Source of the DNA: Alcaligenaceae bacterium
GTDB lineage: Bacteria; Pseudomonadota; Gammaproteobacteria; Burkholderiales; Burkholderiaceae_B
Direction: 5' to 3'
Assembly: GCA_012511095.1 (NCBI GenBank)
Contig: JAAZGT010000221.1
Coordinates: forward strand, 1-31,503
Length of the DNA: 31,503 bases
The notes under the pieces were generated by a model. That model worked only from the letters and a program-made list of their open reading frames with translations. It searched no databases and was not told where the DNA came from. Position numbers and translations under genes: made by a program. How positions within the stretch are numbered: the stretch's first letter is position 1; each line of letters starts with the position of its first letter. Positions 1 to 8,443 of this stretch are shown in pieces.

Positions 1-923
1 ATGAGCTCGTTGTAGCGCTCACGCATTGGAGCAATCAGGGTTTCTAATTCATCGGCAAGCATTTTTTTAGCTTCACCCCAAGCTAAACCCTCACGCAATT
101 CTTGAGCAAAGGCCTCTGCTTTTGAGGGTTCAACAAAGGCACGATAAATTGGGAACAGATTAGAGCTCTCAGGATCCTTAGGCTCACCAGGCAACTTAGA
201 GTCTGTCTTAATTTGAGCAATGGCCTGCTGCATCTGCTTCGCAGTGCCTTCAAAAAGTGGGATGGTATTGTTGTAGCTCTTGGACATTTTACGACCATCA
301 AGACCTGGTAAAGTGGCTACACCCTCATCGACCTGAGCCTCAGGCAATACAAAATAGTCACGACCTTTACCATAGTGGTAATTAAATCGCTGAGCCACAT
401 CACGCGCCATCTCAAGGTGTTGAATTTGGTCAGCACCCACCGGTACCTTATGCGCATTAAACATTAAAATATCGGCAGCCATTAAGATGGGATAAGAGTA
501 TAAACCCATGGTCACCCCATCGTCTGGTTCAACACCCGCTGCTTCATTAGCGTCGAGACTCGCTTTATAGGCATGAGCTCGATTCATTAAGCCCTTGGGT
601 GTTGAGCAAGTCAAAATCCAAGAAAGCTCTGTAATTTCAGGAATATCTGATTGACGATAAAAAGTCACTCTATCAGTATCTAAGCCTGCTGCTAACCAGG
701 TAGCAGCAATTTCCAGGCGCGAACGCTCGACACGCTCAGCATCATCACATTTAATTAAGGCGTGGTAATCTGCTAAAAAGAAAAAAGCATCGACATCAGG
801 TCGTTGACTCATCTCAATAGCAGGACGAATTGCTCCCGCATAGTTACCAAGATGAGGGGTGCCTGATGTTGTCACACCGGTTAATACGCGTTGGATTTTG
901 CTTTGCGCTTGCTTAGCACTCAT
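1..923 (-). CDS. trpS: Tryptophan--tRNA ligase (partial, 3' end outside window)
   Basis: Cytosolic class I aminoacyl-tRNA synthetase that charges tRNA-Trp with tryptophan using ATP. I translated 307 codons by hand from the ATG at 923. The N-terminus has the HIGH-type ATP site as PHLGN (His24-Asn27) after TTSGT. The second signature appears as GRKMSKS, with KMSKS at residues 212-216, close to its position in E. coli TrpS (334 aa). The motif context GADQIQHLEMARD, typical of TrpS, lies just before it. No stop codon is met before base 1, so the C-terminal tRNA-binding part is missing only because the window ends. GGAG lies about 10 nt before the ATG and supports this start. The gene sits 30 bp downstream of zapE on the same strand and may be co-transcribed with it. 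Identification is secure. Confidence 0.95.
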   Translation of the reverse strand, partial: MSAKQAQSKIQRVLTGVTTSGTPHLGNYAGAIRPAIEMSQRPDVDAFFFLADYHALIKCDDAERVERSRLEIAATWLAAGLDTDRVTFYRQSDIPEITELSWILTCSTPKGLMNRAHAYKASLDANEAAGVEPDDGVTMGLYSYPILMAADILMFNAHKVPVGADQIQHLEMARDVAQRFNYHYGKGRDYFVLPEAQVDEGVATLPGLDGRKMSKSYNNTIPLFEGTAKQMQQAIAQIKTDSKLPGEPKDPESSNLFPIYRAFVEPSKAEAFAQELREGLAWGEAKKMLADELETLIAPMRERYNEL

Positions 924-953
924 TGGAAAAATACTCCATCAATTAATTTAATT

Positions 954-2063
954 TTAAAGTTTAACGTAACTACGACGATCTTGTTGCATGTACTCTTTGG
1001 ACTGCATTTCCATAATGCGTGATTCTGTACGGAAAAACTCATTGGATAAGACACCCTCAGTGTATAGCTCAGCCGGTGGTACCTCAGCACTCATTACGAA
1101 CTTCACCTTATAGTCATAAAGTACGTCAATTAACCAAGTAAAACGACGCGCTGGTGATGCTTGTGCTGCTGTCATTTTTGGTACATCAGACAGGAAAATG
1201 GTTTCAAAACGACTCGCTAATTCTAAAAAGTCATTTTGAGAGCGATTATCTACGCATAAAGTTTTGAAGTCAAACCAAGCCACATTGTCATTAATCCCTA
1301 AGGCCTGCATCGGACGATTTTCAATAGTTAGGGTTTGCGGTTTAGGTTCAGCACCACTAATTTCTTTAAATAAATCCTCAAAGGCTTGGCGATTTTCTGG
1401 CGTTAGTGGTTGATAATAAAGTTGTACTTGCTCAAGGGTACGACGACGATAATCAATACCGCTATCGACGTTAAGCACATCCATTTTCTGTTTAATTAGC
1501 TCAATCGCTGGCAACAGACGATCTCTATGTAAACCATCTGGGTACAAGGTATCTGGCTCATAGTTAGAGGTCATCACAAAAGTACAACCATACTCAAAGA
1601 GTTTATCTAATAGACGATGCAAGATCATTGCGTCAGCAATATCAGAGACGTGGAATTCATCAAAACAAATGAGACGGTACTTTTCTGCAGTACGCTTTGC
1701 CACCACATCTAGCGGATCCTCAGTACCCTTAATTTCACGCATTTCCTCGTGAATGCTACGCATAAACTCGTGAAAGTGAATACGTACCTTACGCTTATAA
1801 GGCAGATAATTGTAAAAGGAATCCATCAAAAAGCTTTTACCGCGGCCTACCCCGCCCCACATATAAACACCCTTAGGCACCACGGGGTCCTTAGACTTAG
1901 CAAATCGTCTAAAGAAGCCACCATTGCGTTGTTGGCGTTGGTCTCTAAAATCCATTAGCTCTTCAAAAAGATCTTGTAAGCGCATAATCGCTTTTTCTTG
2001 AGCCTCGTCGGCTTTGTACCCTTTTTCAGATAAGGCTTTTCGGTAATGGTGAATTACGTTCAT
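954..2063 (-). CDS. zapE: Cell division protein ZapE (AFG1-family ATPase)
   Basis: P-loop ATPase of the AFG1/ZapE family; E. coli ZapE associates with the Z-ring and affects division under stress. The 369-aa protein carries Walker A GGVGRGKS at residues 70-77 and a Walker B-like CFDEF (133-137) followed by HVSDIADAM, both family hallmarks. The IHFHEFMRSIHEEM stretch (95-108) is also typical of AFG1 proteins. Length fits the family (about 360-380 aa). It follows lpdA on the same strand after a 133-bp gap that contains a strong terminator, so its expression probably depends on read-through or on a promoter I could not identify. Placement after the sucAB-lpd operon is common in Burkholderiales. 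The family is certain; the exact role in this organism is inferred. Confidence 0.93.
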   Translation of the reverse strand: MNVIHHYRKALSEKGYKADEAQEKAIMRLQDLFEELMDFRDQRQQRNGGFFRRFAKSKDPVVPKGVYMWGGVGRGKSFLMDSFYNYLPYKRKVRIHFHEFMRSIHEEMREIKGTEDPLDVVAKRTAEKYRLICFDEFHVSDIADAMILHRLLDKLFEYGCTFVMTSNYEPDTLYPDGLHRDRLLPAIELIKQKMDVLNVDSGIDYRRRTLEQVQLYYQPLTPENRQAFEDLFKEISGAEPKPQTLTIENRPMQALGINDNVAWFDFKTLCVDNRSQNDFLELASRFETIFLSDVPKMTAAQASPARRFTWLIDVLYDYKVKFVMSAEVPPAELYTEGVLSNEFFRTESRIMEMQSKEYMQQDRRSYVKL

Positions 2064-2085
2064 AAATTGTTTTAATAAAAATAAA

Positions 2086-2122
2086 AAGTGCCCTAATCAA
2101 GCTGACTCAATATAGGGCACTT
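2086..2122 (-). terminator. Rho-independent terminator after lpdA
   Basis: A perfect 10-bp stem, AAGTGCCCTA paired with TAGGGCACTT, encloses a 17-nt loop. Read on the minus strand it is followed by a T-rich run (TTTTTATTTTTATT, complement of 2073-2086). This ends the 2-oxoglutarate dehydrogenase transcript. It sits only 23 bp upstream of the zapE start codon, so it could also limit read-through into zapE. Confidence 0.8.
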
Positions 2123-2145
2123 ATTGCACGTTGCCTATGAGCGAT

Positions 2146-2173
2146 ATCAGGTAGTTGCAAGCAGCTACCTGAT
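2146..2173 (-). other. Second hairpin in the lpdA-zapE gap
   Basis: ATCAGGTAG (2146-2154) and CTACCTGAT (2165-2173) form a perfect 9-bp inverted repeat with a 10-nt loop, starting 24 bp after the lpdA stop. No T-run follows it on the minus strand, so it is not a classical terminator. It may protect the 3' end of the mRNA or help the terminator that follows. Confidence 0.5.
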
Positions 2174-2196
2174 TTTATAAGCGCAATGTTTATTGC

Positions 2197-3627
2197 TTAG
2201 AAGTTTAAGCTACGCTTATCAACCGCTAAAGCTGCTTCTTTTAAGGACTCAGATAAAGTCGGGTGAGCATGACAGATGCGACCGATATCCTCAGCTGCAC
2301 CCTTGAACTCCATGATAGCAACCGCTTCGGCGATTAATTCAGAAGCCATAGGACCAACAATATGTACGCCTAAAACCTCATCAGTATTGGCACAAGCTAA
2401 TACTTTAACAAAACCAGTAGTATCACCTAAAGCACGTGCGCGACCGTTAGCCATGAATGGGAACTGACCCGCTTTGTACTTGATACCCTCTTCTTTAAGT
2501 TGTTGTTCGGTTTTACCAACCCAAGAAATTTCTGGTGAAGTGTAAAGTACGTTAGGAATCGTAGCGTAGTTAACAGAACCATGCTGACCTGCGATAAGCT
2601 CAGCCACAGCGACACCCTCAGACTCAGCTTTGTGAGCAAGCATAGGACCACGAACTACGTCACCAACCGCCCAAATATTTGCTACGTTAGTGCGACACTG
2701 ATCGTCAACCTCGATAAAGCCACGCTCATCAACCTTAACACCTACAGACTCAAGATTTAAACCGTCTGTAGTAGGTACGCGACCAATTGATACGATTAAT
2801 TTATCAACTTCTAAAGTCTGTGCTTCGCCTTTAGCGTCATCGTATTTAACGGTTACGTGTTTAGCTGTCTTTTTAATGTCACCAACTTTAACGCCAACCT
2901 CAATTTTTAGACCTTGGCTCTTATAGGCTTTAGCTGCTTCTTTGGCTACGCCCTCATCGGCAACTGCTAAGAACTTAGGCATTGCTTCAAGTACAGTAAC
3001 CTCAGCACCTAAACGACGCCATACGCTACCTAACTCAAGACCAATAACACCAGCACCAATTACACCTAAACGCTTAGGTACAGCAGGGATTTCTAAAGCA
3101 CCCGTGTTAGATAAAATTTGTTTTTCGTCAAACTCTAAGCCCGGTAAAGCGCGTGGCTCTGAACCTGTGGCAACAATAACATGCGCACCTGTAATGCTAG
3201 CTTTGTCTTTGCCATCAACTTCAATTTTGTATTGACCATTATCGGCCTTACCATTGAATGAAGCGCGGCCAGAGAAGAACTGAACTTTGTTCTTTCTGAA
3301 TAAGAATAAAATACCGTCGTTGTTTTGTTGAACAACTTCGTCTTTACGACCTAGGAACTGGTCGATTTTCATCTTGACTGAAGAAACCTCGATACCATGC
3401 TCTTTGAAGTCTTTTTTAGCATTTTCGTAATACTCAGAAGACTGTAATAACGCTTTAGAAGGAATACAACCGACGTTAGTACAAGTACCACCTGGCTTAG
3501 GCTTACCCTTATCGTCTACCCATGAATCAATACATGCAACACTCTTACCTAATTGTGCAGCACGGATAGCCGTAATATAACCGCCAGGACCTGCACCAAT
3601 AACTACTACATCAAACTCTTTACTCAT
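2197..3627 (-). CDS. lpdA: Dihydrolipoyl dehydrogenase (E3)
   Basis: FAD-dependent E3 subunit that reoxidises dihydrolipoamide on SucB, passing electrons to NAD+. The chosen start (476 aa, MSKEFDVVV) puts the FAD motif GAGPGG at 11-16 and the redox disulfide in GGTCTNVGC (Cys49, Cys54). A second Rossmann motif, IGAGVIGLELGS, binds NAD. The C-terminal HPTLSE (455-460) supplies the His-Glu dyad. The frame is open for 14 more residues upstream, but that leader does not fit the family, and GGA lies 6 nt before the chosen ATG. Thr50 replaces the common Leu in the TCLNVGC motif. The gene is third in the sucA-sucB-lpdA operon. It has no lipoyl domain at its N-terminus, unlike many E3 subunits of pyruvate dehydrogenase. 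Confidence 0.97.
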   Translation of the reverse strand: MSKEFDVVVIGAGPGGYITAIRAAQLGKSVACIDSWVDDKGKPKPGGTCTNVGCIPSKALLQSSEYYENAKKDFKEHGIEVSSVKMKIDQFLGRKDEVVQQNNDGILFLFRKNKVQFFSGRASFNGKADNGQYKIEVDGKDKASITGAHVIVATGSEPRALPGLEFDEKQILSNTGALEIPAVPKRLGVIGAGVIGLELGSVWRRLGAEVTVLEAMPKFLAVADEGVAKEAAKAYKSQGLKIEVGVKVGDIKKTAKHVTVKYDDAKGEAQTLEVDKLIVSIGRVPTTDGLNLESVGVKVDERGFIEVDDQCRTNVANIWAVGDVVRGPMLAHKAESEGVAVAELIAGQHGSVNYATIPNVLYTSPEISWVGKTEQQLKEEGIKYKAGQFPFMANGRARALGDTTGFVKVLACANTDEVLGVHIVGPMASELIAEAVAIMEFKGAAEDIGRICHAHPTLSESLKEAALAVDKRSLNF

Positions 3628-3652
3628 AACTATTCCAAATATATTTAACCGA

Positions 3653-3689
3653 TAACGCCCCAAAAGCAAAGGGCTTAAATGGGGCGTTA
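3653..3689 (-). other. Intercistronic hairpin between sucB and lpdA
   Basis: TAACGCCCC (3653-3661) pairs with GGGGCGTTA (3681-3689), a perfect 9-bp GC-rich stem. Inside the loop AAGC (3664-3667) and GCTT (3673-3676) can pair as well. No T-run follows on the minus strand, so it is unlikely to stop transcription. It lies between the sucB stop and the lpdA start and probably affects mRNA stability or processing. Confidence 0.6.
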
Positions 3690-3709
3690 CATAATCAATG
3701 ATTTACAGC

Positions 3710-4903
3710 TTATAGGTCTAATAATAAACGAGCTGGATCTTCTAGAGCATCTTTCATTGCAACTAGACCAAGTACAGCTTCGCGACCATCAATTAAGCGG
3801 TGGTCATAAGAAAGAGCTAAGTAGTTCATTGGGCGAATAACGATTTCACCGTCTTCTACTACTGGACGCTCTTTAGTAGCGTGAATACCAAGAATTGCTG
3901 ACTGTGGTGGGTTAATAATTGGGGTAGACATCATTGAACCAAATACACCACCGTTAGAAATAGAGAAGGTACCACCGGTTAACTCTTCGATGCTTAAGCG
4001 ACCATCGCGGGCCTTAGCACCAAACTCGGCAATTGTTTTCTCAATTTCAGCTAATGATAACTGGTCGGCATTACGTAAAATAGGTACTACTAAGCCACGT
4101 GGTGAGCTCACCGCAATACCAATATCAAAGTAACCGTGGTATACGATATCGTTACCATCGATTGAGGCATTAAGTAGTGGGAACTTCTTAAGTGCAGCAA
4201 CAGCGGCTTTAATAAAGAATGACATGAAACCTAAACGAACGCCGTGCTCTTTTTCGAACTGATCGCGGTACTTAGCACGAAGGTCCATAACTGGCTTCAT
4301 ATTAACTTCGTTAAACGTAGTTAAGATGGCGTTTTCTTGTTGTGACTGTAGTAAACGCTCAGCAACACGTGCACGTAAGCGAGTCATTGGAACGCGCTGT
4401 TCAGGACGACCATCTAAAGACTGACCGATTGGAGCAGCAGCAACTGGAGCAGCAGCTTTTTGTGCAGCTTGTGCATCAGCTTTGGTCACACGACCATCTT
4501 TACCAGTACCCGCAACATCAGTAGCAGCTAAGCCTTTTTCAGATAAGATTTTTGTAGCAGCAGGAGATGCAACATCACCTTTGTCAGCAGCGGCGACAGC
4601 AGGTGCAGCAGCAGGTGCCTCGGCTGGAGCAGCTTCAGCAGGCGCAGCAGCAGTCGCTTTGGCAGCTGTGTCGATCTTAGCTAATAACTGCTCAGACTCA
4701 ACGTTTTCACCACCTTGTACAATGATTTCAACTAATACACCATCGGCTGGACAAGGTACTTCCATAATTACTTTATCAGTTTCAATTTCAATCAAGGTCT
4801 CATCTTGAGAAACTGCTTCACCAACCTGTTTGTTCCACTCTAATAGAGTACCTTCTGAAATAGACTCTGAAAACTGAGGTACTTTTACTTCTACGATTGA
4901 CAT
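3710..4903 (-). CDS. sucB: Dihydrolipoamide succinyltransferase (E2 of 2-oxoglutarate dehydrogenase)
   Basis: Core E2 subunit that transfers the succinyl group from lipoamide to CoA. Domain order in 397 residues: one lipoyl domain (1-77) with the lipoylated lysine in IETDKVIMEV (Lys44); an Ala/Pro-rich swinging linker (about 82-107); a peripheral subunit-binding domain (about 111-145, SPAATKILSEKGL); a second linker; and the catalytic acyltransferase domain (about 165-397). The active-site motif DHRLIDGR contains His368 and Asp372. A single lipoyl domain and the ETDKV/SYDHRLIDG context favour the succinyl rather than acetyl transferase, as does the upstream sucA. AAGGA lies 9 nt before the ATG. 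Also called odhB in this group. Confidence 0.96.
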   Translation of the reverse strand: MSIVEVKVPQFSESISEGTLLEWNKQVGEAVSQDETLIEIETDKVIMEVPCPADGVLVEIIVQGGENVESEQLLAKIDTAAKATAAAPAEAAPAEAPAAAPAVAAADKGDVASPAATKILSEKGLAATDVAGTGKDGRVTKADAQAAQKAAAPVAAAPIGQSLDGRPEQRVPMTRLRARVAERLLQSQQENAILTTFNEVNMKPVMDLRAKYRDQFEKEHGVRLGFMSFFIKAAVAALKKFPLLNASIDGNDIVYHGYFDIGIAVSSPRGLVVPILRNADQLSLAEIEKTIAEFGAKARDGRLSIEELTGGTFSISNGGVFGSMMSTPIINPPQSAILGIHATKERPVVEDGEIVIRPMNYLALSYDHRLIDGREAVLGLVAMKDALEDPARLLLDL

Positions 4904-4971
4904 AATTTTTGTTCCTTTAAGCTATTGTTTATAACTTGAATATAACGCTTTTTTAATTTTTTAATTTCCAA

Positions 4972-5020
4972 ATAGACCTTATAAATTTCGCTGTATCGCG
5001 ATTTCATTTACAAGGTCTAT
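4972..5020 (-). other. Long intercistronic hairpin between sucA and sucB
   Basis: The arms 4972-4986 and 5006-5020 form a 15-bp stem. In the minus-strand RNA all 15 positions pair if one G-U wobble (5011/4981) is allowed. The loop contains a further 4-bp stem, TCGC (4988-4991) with GCGA (4998-5001). What follows on the minus strand (TTTGGAAATTAAAA) is not a T-run, so termination is doubtful. It starts 17 bp after the sucA stop and is a candidate RNA-processing or stability element. Confidence 0.6.
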
Positions 5021-5036
5021 GCCTTAATACTTCTGA

Positions 5037-7907
5037 CTACTTGGTTAAGGTAAAACCACGTAAACGCTGGCTGAATGCTTGCTCTAAGAAAGCTTTCAAC
5101 TGCTCGTTGTGTAGGGCTAAGTAACCCACTGCTGGTGACGCAGAGGCTGCGCGACCAGCATAGGCCAACTTCTGACCAGCAGACATATTTTGGAAAATAT
5201 GATGCTGAATGTAGAACCAAGGACCCTGGTTTTGTGGTTCGTCTTGTACCCAAACAACCTCTTTAGCGTTAGGATATTGTTGCATCTCGGCCTCAAACTC
5301 TTTGTGAGGGAATGGATACAACTGCTCAACGCGAAGAATTGCTACATCATCGGCGCCACGCTCTTCACGAGCAGCAACTAAATCGTAGTAAACACGACCA
5401 GAACATAGCAATAAGCGATTCACTTTTTCTTTGTTAATCTCTGGCTTTGTTTCGCCAATGATTAACTTGAATTCACCCTCAGCGAAATCGCCTAATGGTG
5501 AAGTAGCATCTTTATGACGTAATAAAGATTTAGGAGTGAAAATTACTAAAGGCTTACGGAACTTGCGAATCATTTGACGACGAAGCAAGTGGAAAATCTG
5601 CGATGCGTTAGTAGGCTGAGCACACTGAATATTGTGATCAGCACAAAGCTGTAAGAAACGCTCAATACGTGCAGATGAGTGCTCTGGACCTTGACCTTCA
5701 TAACCGTGAGGAAGCATTAAGGTTAAACCGCAATGACGACCCCACTTAGCCTCACCTGAGGTAATGAATTGATCAATTACAACCTGAGCACCGTTAACGA
5801 AGTCTCCGAACTGTGCCTCCCAAATTGTCAATGTATTAGGCTCTGAACATGCATAACCATATTCGAAGCCAAGTACCGCCTCCTCGGATAATACAGAGTC
5901 AATCACTGTGAAGTTAGGTTGATCGTTAGAAATATTTTGTAGTGGAATATAGGTACCCTCGTCCCAGCGCTCACGATTTTGATCGTGTAGTACAGCGTGA
6001 CGGTGTACGAATGTACCGCGCCCTGAGTCTTGACCCGTGATACGGATTGGGTAGCCATTGGAGAGTAAGCTAGCAAATGCTAGGTGCTCACCCATACCCC
6101 AGTCTAAATTCATTTCGCCACGCACCATGGCACGACGATCATTTAGTAGACGCTTCACTAATTGGTGTGGTGTGAAGGAATCAGGGATTGTAGTGATGCT
6201 CTCACCTAAACGCTTTAACTCAGGAATAGAAACTGCTGTTTCAGCGTGGTCAGTCCACTTAGCCCCTAAGAAAGGAGTCCAATCAATGGCATATTTGCGC
6301 TGGAAGTCTGTTAAGACAGGCTCAACCGTGCGGTTACCAGCCTCCATGATTTGGCGATACTCTTTAACCATATTTTCGGCTTCGCCCTCGGCTAAAACAC
6401 CCTGCTTAAGTAGTTTATCAGCGTAGAGCTGACGAGTACCTGGGTGCTTACCAATGGTTTTGTACATTAACGGCTGCGTTAATGATGGAGTATCTTGTTC
6501 GTTGTGACCTAACTTACGGAAACAAATAATATCGATAACTACGTCGTGACCGAATTCTTGACGGTAATCTACTGCTAAACGAGTAGCGAAGGTTACAGCC
6601 TCAGGGTCGTCAGCGTTAACGTGGAACACTGGCGCTTCGATCATTTTAACAACGTCAGTACAGTAAAGTGTAGAACGTGAGTCACGTGGATCAGATGTGG
6701 TGAAACCAATCTGGTTATTAATTACAACGTGAATTGTACCGCCCACTGAGTAACCGCGGGTTTGAGACATGTTAAGCGTCTCTTGAACCACCCCTTGACC
6801 AGCAAAAGCCGCGTCACCGTGAACTAATACAGGTAAGACCTGCTGGATATTACCGCCACGACGCTCTTGACGAGCACGCGCACTACCCTGAACTACTGGA
6901 TTAACAATTTCCAAGTGTGAAGGGTTGAACGCTAAAGTTAAGTGAATTGGACCGCCTTTGGCGTCTAAGTCACTTGAGAAACCACTGTGGTATTTAACGT
7001 CACCATCGGTTAAATCGCCGTCTTGCTTGCCTTCAAATTCAGCAAAGAGATCACCAGGCATTTTACCCATGATGTTTACTAACATATTTAAGCGACCGCG
7101 GTGAGCCATACCAACAACCACGTCTTGAGTACCATGAGTACTAGCGTGGTTAACTAACTCATCCATACAAGAAATAAAGCTTTCACCACCCTCAAGTGAG
7201 AAACGCTTTTGACCTACGTAACGAGTATGCAAATAACGCTCAAGACCTTCGGCCTCGGTTAATTGCTGAAGAATGCGCTTTTTGTCGTCATCAGTCAACT
7301 TTGCTGTAGATTGTGTGGTTTCGACACGCTCTTGAATCCAGCGTTTAGCTTTAGGATCCGAGATGTGCATGTACTCAACACCAACGCTACGACAATAGGT
7401 ATTACGTAAAGCCTCTAATAGCTCACGTAAGGTCATATGATCGCTCTCAGTGAAATAAGTGTTAGTCGCTGAGAATGTTTCGTCTAGATCGGCCTCGGTT
7501 AAACCGTAGAAAGCTGGATCTAGCTCAGGAATTTCGGGACGCTCTGTGCGCTTAAGCGGGTCAAGTTGTGCGTAACGCAAGCCTAGTGAGCGGTAAGCAG
7601 AAATCAATTGCTGTACTTTGAGTTGCTTGCTAGCAATTTCCATGCTCTGCTGAGCATCTACTTTACCCACCAAACGATTTTCTTTTGCTCTTTGAACAAA
7701 AGAAGCGATCACTGATGAATGATTTTGGTCGCGTGTCTCCGATTTACCATCAGTCGCAGGTTGATCCTGTAACTGATCAAAGTAATCGCGCCAGTGCTCT
7801 TCTACACTACTTGGATTAGCCAAGTAGGCTTCGTAGAGCTCCTCTACATAGTCGGCATTACTACCAAATAAGTAAGAGGAAGTATTTTTTTCTATATAAG
7901 TTGACAT
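5037..7907 (-). CDS. sucA: 2-oxoglutarate dehydrogenase E1 component
   Basis: Thiamine-diphosphate enzyme that decarboxylates 2-oxoglutarate and succinylates the lipoyl group of SucB, the committed step of this TCA complex. The 956-aa length matches SucA/OdhA (E. coli 933 aa). The N-terminus shows the family pattern YLFGSNADYVEELYEAYL and EEHWRDYF. The middle has GMAHRGRLN, SHLEIVNPVVQGSARA and HGDAAFAGQGVVQET, all typical E1o motifs. The C-terminal half has GQDSGRGTFVHRHAVLHDQ and LPHGYEGQGPEHSSAR. GAGG lies 4 nt before the ATG. It is the first gene of a minus-strand operon with sucB and lpdA. A leader with a GC-rich hairpin and a 12-bp palindrome lies upstream, separating it from the divergent maeB. 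Confidence 0.98.
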   Translation of the reverse strand: MSTYIEKNTSSYLFGSNADYVEELYEAYLANPSSVEEHWRDYFDQLQDQPATDGKSETRDQNHSSVIASFVQRAKENRLVGKVDAQQSMEIASKQLKVQQLISAYRSLGLRYAQLDPLKRTERPEIPELDPAFYGLTEADLDETFSATNTYFTESDHMTLRELLEALRNTYCRSVGVEYMHISDPKAKRWIQERVETTQSTAKLTDDDKKRILQQLTEAEGLERYLHTRYVGQKRFSLEGGESFISCMDELVNHASTHGTQDVVVGMAHRGRLNMLVNIMGKMPGDLFAEFEGKQDGDLTDGDVKYHSGFSSDLDAKGGPIHLTLAFNPSHLEIVNPVVQGSARARQERRGGNIQQVLPVLVHGDAAFAGQGVVQETLNMSQTRGYSVGGTIHVVINNQIGFTTSDPRDSRSTLYCTDVVKMIEAPVFHVNADDPEAVTFATRLAVDYRQEFGHDVVIDIICFRKLGHNEQDTPSLTQPLMYKTIGKHPGTRQLYADKLLKQGVLAEGEAENMVKEYRQIMEAGNRTVEPVLTDFQRKYAIDWTPFLGAKWTDHAETAVSIPELKRLGESITTIPDSFTPHQLVKRLLNDRRAMVRGEMNLDWGMGEHLAFASLLSNGYPIRITGQDSGRGTFVHRHAVLHDQNRERWDEGTYIPLQNISNDQPNFTVIDSVLSEEAVLGFEYGYACSEPNTLTIWEAQFGDFVNGAQVVIDQFITSGEAKWGRHCGLTLMLPHGYEGQGPEHSSARIERFLQLCADHNIQCAQPTNASQIFHLLRRQMIRKFRKPLVIFTPKSLLRHKDATSPLGDFAEGEFKLIIGETKPEINKEKVNRLLLCSGRVYYDLVAAREERGADDVAILRVEQLYPFPHKEFEAEMQQYPNAKEVVWVQDEPQNQGPWFYIQHHIFQNMSAGQKLAYAGRAASASPAVGYLALHNEQLKAFLEQAFSQRLRGFTLTK

Positions 7908-8036
7908 TATGCCTCACCGTTTTGAGTGTTTCACCTAAAAGGATGCAGATTGTGAAGTAACCTTCCGCGTACGGCTTTCACCGATAAGCAGATAGCAAGG
8001 GTCTAAACTAAAGACTCCCTTTACAAAAAGCAATAG

Positions 8037-8059
8037 ACAGGGGCAATACCCCCACCTGT
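8037..8059 (-). other. GC-rich hairpin in the sucA leader
   Basis: GGGG (8040-8043) and CCCC (8049-8052) enclose the 5-nt loop CAATA. Outer bases ACAG (8037-8040) and CTGT (8056-8059) extend the pairing across a short bulge. It would lie in the 5' leader of the sucA message, about 130 nt before the start codon. No T-run follows on the minus strand. Confidence 0.35.
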
Positions 8060-8077
8060 ATACATACTACATTAGTA

Positions 8078-8089
8078 TAGACTAGTCTA
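8078..8089. promoter_or_regulatory. 12-bp perfect palindrome upstream of sucA
   Basis: TAGACTAGTCTA is identical on both strands. On the minus strand it runs into TATACT, a 5/6 match to a -10 box, although I see no matching -35. It could be an operator overlapping the sucA promoter. The assignment is tentative. Confidence 0.35.
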
Positions 8090-8326
8090 GCATTTATTTC
8101 TTATAAAAAATCACTTTGAACCGTTATAAATCATAGCGATATCAAGTTTCACAAAATATACGATTCGATATGACCTTAGACTGTAATAACTAAACAGACT
8201 AACGAGTAAAAACATGCCTTTTATAAATACATTATTACAATAAGCACAACTGTCATAATAGCGTTTTGTTTGCAATTAACCAATATCTAAACTATATGCG
8301 CTTTCCCCTATTGATTATTAAAACAA

Positions 8327-8404
8327 CAACATACAGCATAAAACCGTAACAACAACATGCTATATGAAATCGAAACCGCAACATTCAGTATGAAATCTTA
8401 TGTA
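8327..8404. repeat. Three imperfect 26-bp repeat units upstream of maeB
   Basis: CAACAT begins at 8327, 8353 and 8379, exactly 26 bp apart. The first 19 bases of the units are alike: units 2 and 3 share 16 of 19, units 1 and 3 share 15 of 19. The consensus is roughly CAACATnCAGTATGAAATC. A weaker fourth copy (GATACAGTAT, 8406-8415) follows 24 bp on. Units 1 and 2 are also both preceded by extra ACAACA bases, giving an exact shared AACAACAACAT. The array ends 28-40 bp before the maeB ATG, as expected for a multi-site operator or a leader element. Confidence 0.6.
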
Positions 8405-8408
8405 AGAT
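8395..8408. promoter_or_regulatory. 14-bp dyad in front of maeB
   Basis: ATCTTA (8395-8400) and TAAGAT (8403-8408) form a perfect inverted repeat around TG. It overlaps the end of the third 26-bp unit and lies 35 bp before the maeB start codon. It could bind a dimeric regulator; which one is unknown. Confidence 0.4.
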
Positions 8409-8443
8409 ACAGTATTTGCGATTAATCATTCGGAGACAGTTTT

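Larger units (their letters stand above)
7908..8443. promoter_or_regulatory. Divergent control region between sucA and maeB (536 bp)
   Basis: No gene is visible here. The region is AT-rich except near the sucA end. From the sucA side outward it holds a GC-rich hairpin (8037-8059), a 12-bp palindrome (8078-8089), a plain AT-rich stretch, three 26-bp-spaced repeat units (8327-8404) and a 14-bp dyad (8395-8408). A weak promoter-like pair for maeB is TTGCAA (8270-8275) and TATATG (8293-8298) with a 17-bp spacer, only 4/6 matches each. I found no convincing promoter for sucA. The region must carry start signals for both genes. Confidence 0.6.

Noticed and set aside
4580..4660. Low-complexity Ala/Pro repeat within sucB as a sign of a repeat element
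   Set aside because: It encodes the flexible linker after the lipoyl domain, expected in E2 proteins.
4482..4808. 108-residue Ala/Ser-rich reading frame on the plus strand
   Set aside because: It is the reverse complement of the Ala/Pro-rich linker and lipoyl region of sucB. Its composition only mirrors the repetitive codons there.
6058..6426. 122-residue plus-strand frame inside sucA
   Set aside because: It lies wholly antisense to an intact sucA and shows no recognisable domain, ribosome-binding site or neighbour logic.
8150..8260. Sigma-70 promoter for sucA within the AT-rich divergent gap
   Set aside because: Several -10-like words occur, but none has a -35 match at 16-18 bp; AT-rich sequence yields such words by chance.
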